Assembly (NCBI GenBank): GCA_963837355.1
Contig: CAWIMY010000008.1
Span: forward strand, 62,001 to 126,000
Reading direction: 5' to 3'
DNA from: Aureispira sp963837355
Lineage (GTDB): Bacteria > Bacteroidota > Bacteroidia > Chitinophagales > Saprospiraceae
DNA: 64,000 bases
The translations under genes were made by a program, and so were the position numbers. Under the pieces are notes generated by a model. The model saw only the letters and a program-made list of their open reading frames with translations, was not told the DNA's origin and made no database searches. Of the stretch, positions 53,042-61,705 are shown in pieces. Position 1 is the stretch's first letter, and each line of letters begins with the position of its first letter.

Positions 53042-54508
53042 ATGATGAAAGCTTACGATTCTATGGTTCGTTGCTTCGCCCTTTCTTGCTTGTTGGCTAT
53101 TACCCAACCTTACCTAGCTTCTGCCCAAAAAAATAGAGGCACTTCAAGTGACAATTGCAATTTAGATGAGGCAAAACGTTGGTACGAAGAAGGAAATTTA
53201 GATCAAGTAGAGTCCATTGAGACTTGTGCTAAAGATCCAAAGTCTATGTCCAGCGAAAAGCGTTTAGAGGCTTTTGAGCTTATTACAGAGAGTTATCTTT
53301 ATCGGGACAATATCGGTGCTGCCGATCGCTCTTTCCAGGAGATGTTGCGCATTGATCCACTTTATGAGCCCGATCTAACAGGAGAATCTCAAGAGTCTTA
53401 TGACTTGATTTATCTCTCCAAAACGTATAGCCGCCGCCCCATCTTCTCGATGTACTTTGGCGCGGGTATGAACTTCACTTTAGTAGAACAATTAGAAAAT
53501 TACGGCACCGATAATACATCTGGTATTTCGGATAACGAAAGTTATTTGCGTAAGAACGTGTTTGGTTTTAATGGTACAGTAGGCTTTGAATTGCCGTTGT
53601 TGTACAATTTTGATTTGACCGTTGATGCGACATTTGGCTATCGCTCTTATGCTTATGGGGACTCCTTGTATATGTCTGTCGGTACTGTGAATCCTACAGG
53701 ACAATCTACCAACACCAACTTGGGCTCGCGTGCAGGGCAACCTGTCTTGTATTCGGTGTTGACATTTAAAGAGAACCAATATTGGATTGATGTGCCGTTA
53801 ATGTTGCGGTATAACATCACCAAGTTTGAAGGGTTTTTGCCGTATGTGTATGTGGGGGGTGCCGCTAACTTCTTGCTGCATGCTGGATTGCAAGACATTA
53901 GCCGTTCAACTACTGCGGAGACAGGCATCCGAGACAAAAGCGTTCCTGAATCGAACATTAATATTACTCGTAATAAAACCTCTACAGAAGACATCTTGCC
54001 TTCGATGAGAACGCGCGTCAATGTATCCTTGGTGGCAGGTGCAGGAATGAAATTCAGATTGGGACGTAACTTCCTCTTTGCAGATTTCCGCTACACACGG
54101 ATGTTCTTAAATGCGGTAGACATTAACAACCGTTATTCCAACCCAGAATTATTGTACAACTACGCACACGTAGACAACGATTTTAGAATGGATAACTTTG
54201 CCCTTACTATTGGGTTTATCAAAGCTTTTTACGTACCCAGAAAGAAGCATCAATACAACCCTATCGTAATGGGTAACCGCTACAACAAGTGGTTAGAGAA
54301 AGAGCGTAACTACATCAAAAAAGAAACGGATGAAGATCTTAAGCGCGAATTGAATAGTGCTATTAAAGACATGGAATTACAACGTCCTTCTTTGATTGAA
54401 GACATTCAGAAAGGAAAAACATCAGGCGATAAATATCTCAGCGATAGAAAACGCGAGTTGGATGATATTAAGAACAAACGCGTTCGGGTCGAGGTCGAGT
54501 ACGAATAG
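53042..54508 (+). CDS. Outer-membrane beta-barrel protein with N-terminal helical domain
   Basis: A 488-residue protein (a second ATG at 53045 is equally possible). Signal peptide to about 29, then a helical TPR-like domain (LDEAKRWYEEGNLDQVES, ESYLYRDNIGAADRSFQEMLRIDPLYEPDL), then a strand-rich barrel of PorT/OmpA-like type (FSMYFGAGMNFTLVEQ, VGFELPLLYNFDLTVDATFGYRSY, VNVSLVAGAGMKFRLG). The last 85 residues are a charged helix (YNKWLEKERNYIKKETDEDL). The NWFYPDPLYEPD-like motif IDPLYEPD is common in Bacteroidota proteins of this type that follow signalling ATPases. It probably senses or anchors at the outer membrane. Confidence 0.75.
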   Translation: MMKAYDSMVRCFALSCLLAITQPYLASAQKNRGTSSDNCNLDEAKRWYEEGNLDQVESIETCAKDPKSMSSEKRLEAFELITESYLYRDNIGAADRSFQEMLRIDPLYEPDLTGESQESYDLIYLSKTYSRRPIFSMYFGAGMNFTLVEQLENYGTDNTSGISDNESYLRKNVFGFNGTVGFELPLLYNFDLTVDATFGYRSYAYGDSLYMSVGTVNPTGQSTNTNLGSRAGQPVLYSVLTFKENQYWIDVPLMLRYNITKFEGFLPYVYVGGAANFLLHAGLQDISRSTTAETGIRDKSVPESNINITRNKTSTEDILPSMRTRVNVSLVAGAGMKFRLGRNFLFADFRYTRMFLNAVDINNRYSNPELLYNYAHVDNDFRMDNFALTIGFIKAFYVPRKKHQYNPIVMGNRYNKWLEKERNYIKKETDEDLKRELNSAIKDMELQRPSLIEDIQKGKTSGDKYLSDRKRELDDIKNKRVRVEVEYE

Positions 54509-54602
54509 ACTTCCCTTTTATTTCTTTCTTTAAATTAGCCTCCATTTTCTAGAGAGCTAATTATTAAAAAATGTTTTAGCGTTTTCAAAAAGATCAAAAT
54601 CA

Positions 54603-56093
54603 ATGAAAAATATAATTAATAATAATTGGAGCTGTTTATTGCTTATGGCAGCTTTAGTAGGCTTTAGCAGCTGTAGAAAGAGTGATATTTCGCCTGCCAA
54701 TCAAAGTACGGCTTTTGTCAAATATTACGGACACGTCGCCTCTCAAGCAGCAGCCGATTTGTTGCGTACCGATGATGGTGGCTACATTCTATTGGGGTCT
54801 ACGAACTCGTATAATACAGGAGAAGAACACGATGTATTTGTCGTCAGAACAGACTCTTTAGGTAATGAATTGTGGAGTTCTTCTTTTGGTCGCCAAGACG
54901 GACCCGCAGCAGTGGGAAGTCTATTTGAGGGCGATTACTTGCGTTTTGATGAAGCAGGAGTACGACTGGCTAAATTGCCCGATGGAAGTGCTTATGCGAT
55001 TGCTTGTAATCGTACTTATGTAACGTATTCGGATGCAGCTACGACCGTAGGAAGACGTGGGGAGACCAAGATCGTTCTATATGAAATTGATGCAACGACA
55101 GGAGCCCCTACCACACAAGAAGGAGTAGAGTTGCTCAGTAATACGGCCGATACTCTAACAGAAATGGTGGCGGATATGAAGATTGATAGCTCTAGTGGAA
55201 TTATCAAATATGTTTTGACAGGCATGACGACGGATGTGAAGATAAAAGCAGTCATTGGCACCAATGATAATAAAATTAGCGATCGTTCCGATGTCTTTAC
55301 CTTGTTATTAGATGAGGATTATAGGATTCTCTGGAGAAGAGGAAACTGGACGTATGGTTTTGTAGGAAGAGATTACGGAACTTCTATTCAAATACTACCC
55401 CAAGGTTATATGGTTTGTGGTACCGTTGAAAACAACTATGGCGACCAGAGTAATTTTATACCCCACGCAGATTTACTGTCGGTTATTTTGAGTAAAGATG
55501 AAGGAGTGCCGATTACGCCTACTTACTATGGCGATGGCTATGATTTCAGAGGTGGCCAATCGGTCTACGATAAAGTAAACGGACGCATTACCATTTTGGG
55601 ATATGTGGAGAAGGTAGACGGTGGTAGTATTGATGAAGGTAGCTTAGCACTAGTCCAAATTGATGAAGGTGGTATTGCCCAAACGATCAATGGTATCATT
55701 GGAGTCACTTATCTAAATGTTAATGGAACAGCCAGTGCTAGTAGTCCTTACATTTCTGCGTCAATTGACCAACTGCCTAACGATGAAGGATTTATTTTAG
55801 CAGCTACCTATAGAGAAACTAATGTAGAGTACGACATTTGCTTAATCAGAGTAAATGAAGAGTTTGAAGTGGCAGAAGGGTGGCCTTACTTCTTCGGCTA
55901 TAATGAAGCAGGAGGAAGCGGTGTTTTTGCTACTAGAGAAAAGGCAGGAACCGTTGTTCCTGTAGTAGAAACCGTTAGCGGAACGAGCAAGCAGGAACTA
56001 AAAGGCTACGCCTTTACAGGAACGTTTGGTTTAGGTACCAATGACATGCTTGGCTTAGTCAAGTTGAATGAAAAAGGCACTTTTACGCCTTAA
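54603..56093 (+). CDS. Lipoprotein with DDGGYILLGST-type propeller repeats, copy 1
   Basis: A 496-residue protein with a lipoprotein signal (LVGFSSC, Cys at about 24). Repeated strands of the form LLRTDDGGYILLGST, ILPQGYMVCGTVE, LPNDEGFILAATY and the interspersed D-x-LG-x-E-LW suggest a beta propeller. Only one long paralog exists in the window, at 56330. No enzyme motif is seen. It lies 94 bases after the barrel gene and could be its surface or periplasmic partner. Confidence 0.75.
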   Translation: MKNIINNNWSCLLLMAALVGFSSCRKSDISPANQSTAFVKYYGHVASQAAADLLRTDDGGYILLGSTNSYNTGEEHDVFVVRTDSLGNELWSSSFGRQDGPAAVGSLFEGDYLRFDEAGVRLAKLPDGSAYAIACNRTYVTYSDAATTVGRRGETKIVLYEIDATTGAPTTQEGVELLSNTADTLTEMVADMKIDSSSGIIKYVLTGMTTDVKIKAVIGTNDNKISDRSDVFTLLLDEDYRILWRRGNWTYGFVGRDYGTSIQILPQGYMVCGTVENNYGDQSNFIPHADLLSVILSKDEGVPITPTYYGDGYDFRGGQSVYDKVNGRITILGYVEKVDGGSIDEGSLALVQIDEGGIAQTINGIIGVTYLNVNGTASASSPYISASIDQLPNDEGFILAATYRETNVEYDICLIRVNEEFEVAEGWPYFFGYNEAGGSGVFATREKAGTVVPVVETVSGTSKQELKGYAFTGTFGLGTNDMLGLVKLNEKGTFTP

Positions 56094-56193
56094 TTTCGCA
56101 AAATAGGTGTTCTTTCCAAGTAATTTTTTATTGCGTTAAAGTGCCTTTTTTGAAGGCTTTTAGCCAGTAGTTCTTGTAAGCGAGCGTTTGCTT

Positions 56194-56236
56194 AGAACGA
56201 ACAGCTGTATTTGGTAGAGGTCGAGTAGAAATAGAC
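56194..56236 (+). repeat. Scar of the barrel-gene 3' end in front of the second lipoprotein gene
   Basis: The stretch resembles the end of the barrel gene (about 54470-54508): AGAACGAAC versus AGAACAAAC, and AGGTCGAGTAGAAATAGAC versus AGGTCGAGTACGAATAGAC. It shows that the duplication that created the second lipoprotein gene carried the tail of the barrel gene with it. Confidence 0.65.
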
Positions 56237-56329
56237 GCTTGGTATTCCTTCGTCTACCTTACTCCTTGCCTTCCAATCAAGTTTCTCATTAAAAAATGGT
56301 TTCGTACTCTCCTAAAGATCAAAAAACAA

Positions 56330-57806
56330 ATGAAAAATATAATTAGTAACAGCTGTAGCATTTTGCTACTAGTAGCTGCCTTAGTATGCCTAAATAGCTG
56401 TAAAAAAAATGATGAGTGGTATGCCTGTGAATCAGAACGTAGTATTTGTCGAATATTACGGACAAGTAGCGGCACAATCTGCCACCGATTTGTTGCGTAC
56501 CGATGACGGTGGTTATATCTTACTGGGTTCTACCAATTTTTACAGCGGTAGAGACGAAAACGATATATTAGTAGTCAAAACAGACTCTCTAGGGAATCAA
56601 CTATGGAGTTCGTCTTTTGGTCGCTTAGATAGTTATGGTCAACTTGGCTCGCCGTTCGAAGGAACTTACATCCGTTATGATGAAGCAGGAATTCGCTTGG
56701 CAAAAATGCCGAATGCCAATGCCTACGCCATTGCTTGTAACCGTACTTATGTTAGTTATACCAGTGCTACTGCTACCGTAGGAACACGCGGGGAAACGAA
56801 GGTCGTTATGTACAAAATTAATGCGACGACAGGAGCGCCGACCTCACAAGAGGGATTTGAGTTGCTTAGTAACACGGCTGATACCCTCACAGAAATGGTG
56901 GCTGATATGAAGATAGATAGCTCTAATGGAGTTATCAAATACGTCTTGACGGGTATGACGACGGATGTGAAAGCCAAAGCCACTATAGGAACAAATGACA
57001 ATGCGATCAGTGACCGTTCGGATATTTTTACTGTTCTATTGGACGAGCAATTTACTATTCTTTGGAGAAGAGGAAACTGGAATTATGGTTTTGTAGGAAA
57101 AGACTACGGCACTTCTATTCAAATTTTACCTCAAGGATATATGGTATGTGGAACAGTTGAAAACAACTATGGTGACCAGAGTAATTTTGTCCCCTATGCG
57201 GATTTGTTATCGGTTATTTTGAGTAAAGATGAGGGCGTGCCGATCCGCCCTACCTACTACGGCTTAAATGGTTACAACTTCAAAGGAGGACAATCGACGT
57301 ATGATGCCGTCAATGGCTACATTACCATTTTAGGGTATGTCGAAAGTGTACAAGGTGGCGGCAGCGACCAAGGCAGCTTGGCGTTGGTGAAAATTGATCA
57401 AAGTGGAGTAGCGCAAATGGTGAATGGTAGAGACATTACCTACTTGGATGTCAATGGAACGGCTAGTACTAGTAGTCCTCTTATTTCTGCTTCGATTAAC
57501 GTATTGCCTAATGACGAAGGGTTTATTATTTCTGCTACCCACGAAAAAAGTAGCTTGGAGCACAACATCAATATTATAAAAGTAGACGAATTTTTTCAAC
57601 TGGGACAAGATTGGCCATACATCTTTAATTATGGTCAATCGAGTGGAAGTGGCGTATTTACAACAAAAGAAAAGGCAGGCCCTGTTATCCCTGTGGTAGA
57701 AGCGGTTAGCGGTTCCACAAGGCAAACACTAACGGGCTATGCCTTTACAGGAACCTTCGGTTTGGGAACCAATCACCAGCTTGGATTGGTCAAGTTGAAC
57801 AAATAA
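56330..57806 (+). pseudogene. Lipoprotein with propeller repeats, copy 2, frame-shifted at an A8 run
   Basis: The lipoprotein signal (MKNIISNSCSILLLVAALVC and LNSCKKN) starts at 56330 in one frame, and the rest of the protein (NQNVVFVEYYGQVAAQSATDLLRTDDGG onwards) is in the next frame from 56409. The switch falls exactly on an A8 run (56402-56409) just after the lipidated Cys. One A less would give a normal protein very similar to that at 54603. Without the shift an internal start (MMSGMPVN) would give a cytoplasmic form. Phase variation, transcript slippage, decay or a sequencing error are all possible. Confidence 0.7.
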
Positions 57807-57944
57807 GAATCCGTTGCGCTTTAATTTACCGAATAATTGTTTTTAGACTAAGCGGATTTTCCTTACATTTAGAGACATCTTTATTAGCATTATAATCCAA
57901 CGCGCTTTATTTTTCGAGATAAGCGGGTACAAGTAAGTAACATC

Positions 57945-58850
57945 ATGGAAATCACATACGAGCATATAAAGCCTTATATCCTAGAAGAAAAAGTGCAAGG
58001 ATCAAAAGTCTTCGCCAAATTTCAAGTAGACGACCAAATCTTTGAATCTACAGGAGCCATCAAAACCGATACATCAGATGGAAAACAGCGGGTAACGCGC
58101 ATGGTCAAGAATACTGCAATTGGCCGTCTGCGTTCTACTGTTTTGCAAGTATTACGTAGAGCTGTCGGTGGTGGCTTTGCAGGCACCGCAATTTCTATGG
58201 CTGGTAACGAAGTCGTCCGTCAAGGAACAGATGGCATCAAGCACTCTAGAAAAGATCGCGAAAAAGCGGTAGTAGCAGCTTTCGAAAAAATCACTACGGA
58301 CATCACTTACGAAGGAGGGCGCTGGCGCTTGGCTACGGAGTTTTCAGAGTTTGAAAAATTGATTCGTCGCCAACCATTAACCAAAGCTTATGACAAGAAA
58401 ATCTTGGCTAGAATGTTGGTAGAAATGGCGCGTGCTGATGGAACGATTGAGAAAGAGGAAAAAGCTTTTTTTGATGATTTCTTGAATGAAGAAACAGGCC
58501 AATTGCGTGATTTGATGCGCGCCCCTGCTATCTCTATGGTAGAATGTGAGGAAGTCAACAAAGAAGCTCGTGAAAACGTCTTTATGATCGTAGCGGCTGT
58601 GGCTCTAACAGACAATGAATTCTCAGAAGAAGAAAAGCAAAAGCTAGACGAGTATTCTCAAATGTTTGATTTTAGAGTAGAGAAGCACGAAGAATTGTTG
58701 CGCTACGCTCAGGATTATACGATTGAGGCTTATATCCGTGCCAATGGAAAGATGAGCAGAGACGAAATTTATGCCTTTGCTGACAAAATTGGAATGGAAA
58801 GAAGCGAGGCAGAACGCACACAAATTCGCCTCGAAAAACGCTTAAACTAA
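57945..58850 (+). CDS. TerB-like domain protein
   Basis: A 301-residue soluble protein. Residues about 145-245 form a TerB-like helical domain: KKILARMLVEMARADGTIEKEEKAFFDDFLN, then VAAVALTDNEFSEEEKQKLDEYSQMF, where the acidic positions after ADG and DNE resemble the TerB metal-binding helices. The N-terminal part has VFAKFQVDDQIFES and a Gly-rich hydrophobic stretch (AVGGGFAGTAISMAG). It follows the lipoprotein pair on the same strand and has its own terminator. TerB domains occur in tellurite-resistance and conflict-type systems; its role here is unknown. Confidence 0.7.
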   Translation: MEITYEHIKPYILEEKVQGSKVFAKFQVDDQIFESTGAIKTDTSDGKQRVTRMVKNTAIGRLRSTVLQVLRRAVGGGFAGTAISMAGNEVVRQGTDGIKHSRKDREKAVVAAFEKITTDITYEGGRWRLATEFSEFEKLIRRQPLTKAYDKKILARMLVEMARADGTIEKEEKAFFDDFLNEETGQLRDLMRAPAISMVECEEVNKEARENVFMIVAAVALTDNEFSEEEKQKLDEYSQMFDFRVEKHEELLRYAQDYTIEAYIRANGKMSRDEIYAFADKIGMERSEAERTQIRLEKRLN

Positions 58851-58872
58851 TACACCAAGAAGCTTTCTATAC

Positions 58873-58906
58873 AAAAGGGCATTCCAATTATTTGGGGTGT
58901 CCTTTT
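58873..58906 (+). terminator. Terminator after the TerB-like gene
   Basis: AAAAGGGCATTCC pairs (four G-U) with GGGGTGTCCTTTT around an 8-base loop, with few T after it. Confidence 0.5.
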
Positions 58907-58964
58907 CTTGGATCATAGACGGCCAATTGGAAGCTATAATTTTAACCATTAAATAGAGCAACAA

Positions 58965-59147
58965 ATGAGTGACAAAAATAAAAAGAAGCCTAAAACACAC
59001 GAAGATTTAAAGGGCTTTGATATCCGTATCAATGAGTTTGGTGAAATCGTTTCCACCTATTCGGTAGAACAACTCAACGATTTTTTGAATGACAACGTTG
59101 AAGATAAAAAACTAAAAGACCGCCAAGATATAGACGAAGAGGAGTAA
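58965..59147 (+). CDS. Small acidic/basic protein, unknown
   Basis: A 60-residue protein: Lys-rich start (SDKNKKKPKTHEDLKGFDIRINEFGEIV), a short helix (YSVEQLNDFLNDNVEDKKL) and an acidic end (DIDEEE). The GFDI-x-INEFGEI segment looks structured and the frame has a clean start after an AT-rich gap, which favours a real gene. No family recognised. Confidence 0.55.
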   Translation: MSDKNKKKPKTHEDLKGFDIRINEFGEIVSTYSVEQLNDFLNDNVEDKKLKDRQDIDEEE

Positions 59148-59271
59148 CCTCGCTCCCACACCTAAGCACATCCTGTTAGCAACCAAGATACTAAGCCGCT
59201 AGCAGTGGCCCCCTGTGCCAAAGGCAACAGCTACTTAACCATCAATTCATAGCTCAAAAACAGAATAAAAA

Positions 59272-60017
59272 ATGAATAAGATTATCATAGGAATGTTAGT
59301 GCTACTCATAGGGGGGCTTATGGGAGCGTGTGAGAAGGCAAAAGACAAGGAAGAGGAAGTTGTATTTAGTCACAGCGCTTTTGATGCGTTGCTTTTGCAA
59401 CATGTTGATGCCAAGGGCAACGTAGATTATCTTGCTTTTAAAGCAGACGAAAGTGCCCTGAAAGGACTATCTAGATTACTTGGGAGAGAATGCCCCCACT
59501 ACTACTTGGTCGGACAATAAGAAAGATGGCCTATTGGATTAACTTATACAATGCCTTCACCATTTACAACATCTTACTAGAATCGCCTGTCAACAGTATT
59601 CTAGACATTGACAATGGAGCCATCTGGACCCAGCGTAAAGCCGTGGTCGGTGATACCGCCTATACCCTAGACCAAATTGAGAAAGAACGCCTTATCGCGG
59701 CATTTAATGAGCCAAGAGTACACTTCGCCGTCAATTGTGCCGCTGCTTCTTGTCCTCCACTCCTCAACAAGGCTTGGACGGAAACGACGGTACAACAGTA
59801 TTACACTACGGCTACCAGCAATTTTATTAATGACACTACTTACAATTATGTCTCTATGGACAGCTTGGCTGTTTCTAAAGTCTTTGATTGGTATGCGCAG
59901 GATTTTGGGGGCGCAGGGAACATAGTGGACTACTTCCAGCAATATGCAGATAGTACAATTTCTGATAGTGCAGTAGTAGTTTATCGTGTTTATGATTGGA
60001 ATTTGAACTCTCAATAG
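59272..60017 (+). pseudogene. DUF547 lipoprotein gene with two frameshifts
   Basis: Three frames make one DUF547 protein. Frame one (from 59272) encodes a lipoprotein signal (GGLMGACEKA) and SAFDALLLQHVDAKGNVDYLAF. Near 59464-59468 the sequence must change frame to read YLDYLGENAPTTTWSDNKK, and again near 59521-59526 to read MAYWINLYNAFTIYNILLES, the family core; the rest has HFAVNCAAASCPPLLNKAW. Each shift equals one extra base. DUF547 proteins are secreted and of unproven function. Two independent indels favour real decay or a poorly resolved stretch. Confidence 0.8.
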
Positions 60018-60106
60018 GAAAAAGACTTGAATTTTTTATCTAATTGTCGTATTTTAGTAAAGCTAGTAATACTTGACGCTTTATTAACGCATTAAATTAG
60101 GTCATT

Positions 60107-61351
60107 ATGACAGCAGTCGTAGGTATATTGAATAAAAAGGGGGTAGCGGTAGCAGCAGATAGTGCTGTGACTGTTGCTTCTACTTACAACAGAAAAGTTT
60201 ACAATTCCGCCAATAAAATATTTACGATTTCCAAATACCATCCTATAGGGGTAGCTTTGTATAGTGGTGCTGATTTTATGGGAATTCCTTGGGAGGTAAT
60301 CATTAAGGAATATAGAGAGTGGATTGGTAATAGGTCTTTTGAAACAGTAGCGGAGTATCGAGATGATTTTATTAAATGGATGAAAGAAGAGCGGGATTTG
60401 TTCCGATCAGATCGTTTCGAGCGCGCGATACTTAAAGATTTCTACCAGATACTAAATGATGTTATCAATCGTGTCAGACAGCAGGAATCGTTAAATAAGG
60501 ACAATCTTATTGCTACTTTTGAGGATGTGGGTAATAAACTACAACAATATGAAGTTCTACTAGAGGACTCGCCCGCTTTGTTAGAAAATTTACTCTCATA
60601 TCGAGAAGAAGTTAAAGAGGAAATAGAAAAGTATACAACTATAATTTTGACAGAAGATGAAACGGATATTTTACTAGGTGTTTATCTTCAATACCTATTG
60701 AGAGATCAATTTCTAAACTATACAGGACTTGTTTTTGTTGGATATGGTAACAAAGAGTTGTTTCCTAGAGTTTTACCAATAAATATTTCTATCGCATTTG
60801 GAGATCAATTACGAATGGTAAAGGATAGACAGAATGAAGCTGTTATTAGCATCGCTAGTAGTGCTGCTGTGATGCCATTTGCTCAGAAAGATGTTATCCA
60901 GACTATTTTACAAGGAGTAAGTCCAGATATTTTAGCTGCAACTAAAGAGGTGTTTAATAGTTTTATTAGTCACATAATAAACGAATCACAACAAGTGCCT
61001 AATCTTCCTTTAGATATTAGGAATGCTTTAGCAAATTTTACTCCTGAACAGATGGAACAGTTTTCTAGACCTTTTATGGTAAAACTATACGAAGAAATAA
61101 ATAGAAGCCATAATAAACCTATGTTAGATACAGTTTCGCATCTAGATAAAGAGGATTTAGCAGAAATGGCAGAAAGTTTGATCTATTTAACGTACCTTAA
61201 GCGTCGCTTCACAATGGTAGAGGAGAGTGTAGGTGGTCCCGTAGATGTAGCTGTAATCACTAAAGGCGATGGGTTTATATGGATAAAACGTAAGCACTAT
61301 TTTGAACCGACATTAAATAAACATTTTTTTCAGAAATATTACAAACAATAA
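60107..61351 (+). CDS. Proteasome-fold Ntn-hydrolase-like protein
   Basis: A 414-residue soluble protein. After removal of Met the N-terminus is Thr: TAVVGILNKKGVAVAADSAVTV. Counting that Thr as 1, Asp17 (AADSA) falls exactly where proteasome beta subunits and HslV have it, and NKIFTI places Lys at 36, close to Lys33. The strand pair and turn GVALYSGADFMGIPWE fit the same fold. The protein is almost twice the length of a beta subunit; the extra part is helical (VRQQESLNKDNLIATFEDV, HLDKEDLAEMAESLIYL). The gene is AT-rich compared with its neighbours and is followed 5 bases later by a 77-residue gene. Function unknown. Confidence 0.7.
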   Translation: MTAVVGILNKKGVAVAADSAVTVASTYNRKVYNSANKIFTISKYHPIGVALYSGADFMGIPWEVIIKEYREWIGNRSFETVAEYRDDFIKWMKEERDLFRSDRFERAILKDFYQILNDVINRVRQQESLNKDNLIATFEDVGNKLQQYEVLLEDSPALLENLLSYREEVKEEIEKYTTIILTEDETDILLGVYLQYLLRDQFLNYTGLVFVGYGNKELFPRVLPINISIAFGDQLRMVKDRQNEAVISIASSAAVMPFAQKDVIQTILQGVSPDILAATKEVFNSFISHIINESQQVPNLPLDIRNALANFTPEQMEQFSRPFMVKLYEEINRSHNKPMLDTVSHLDKEDLAEMAESLIYLTYLKRRFTMVEESVGGPVDVAVITKGDGFIWIKRKHYFEPTLNKHFFQKYYKQ

Positions 61352-61356
61352 TAGCG

Positions 61357-61590
61357 ATGAAGAGCCAACTACTAGAGAGTATATTTTCTGATTCGAAGAG
61401 TACGGTACAGTGGAATGAGGAAAATGATCTAGAGAAATATATAAAAGTATCTCCCCTTACCCCAGAAATAAAAGCAATGAGTAAAGAAGTTGTGGATGAA
61501 ATGATGCTTTTACTCAAAGAACATCTGAACCTCTTAACAGAAGACGAACAAGCACTCCTACAACAAAAAAGAGCAAAAAGCGAATTATAA
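61357..61590 (+). CDS. Small helical partner of the proteasome-like protein
   Basis: A 77-residue protein starting 5 bases after the preceding stop. It is acidic and helical, with MSKEVVDEMMLLLKEHLNLLTEDEQALLQQKR. No family recognised. The tight spacing and shared AT-rich base use suggest that the two genes act and move together. It could be an adaptor, inhibitor or substrate; none is supported directly. Confidence 0.65.
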   Translation: MKSQLLESIFSDSKSTVQWNEENDLEKYIKVSPLTPEIKAMSKEVVDEMMLLLKEHLNLLTEDEQALLQQKRAKSEL

Positions 61591-61616
61591 AACACCGCCA
61601 GCAATAACAGTTACTA

Positions 61617-61649
61617 AGCATTCCGACATTCGTCGGAATGCTTTTTTTA
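61617..61649 (+). terminator. Terminator after the proteasome-like pair
   Basis: Arms AGCATTCCGAC and GTCGGAATGCT (11 perfect pairs) with loop ATTC, followed by seven or more T. Confidence 0.92.
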
Positions 61650-61705
61650 TTGGAAAAAGATATGGTATCAGAAGGTAGCAGTTCCCATGCTTAGCAAGCG
61701 ATATA

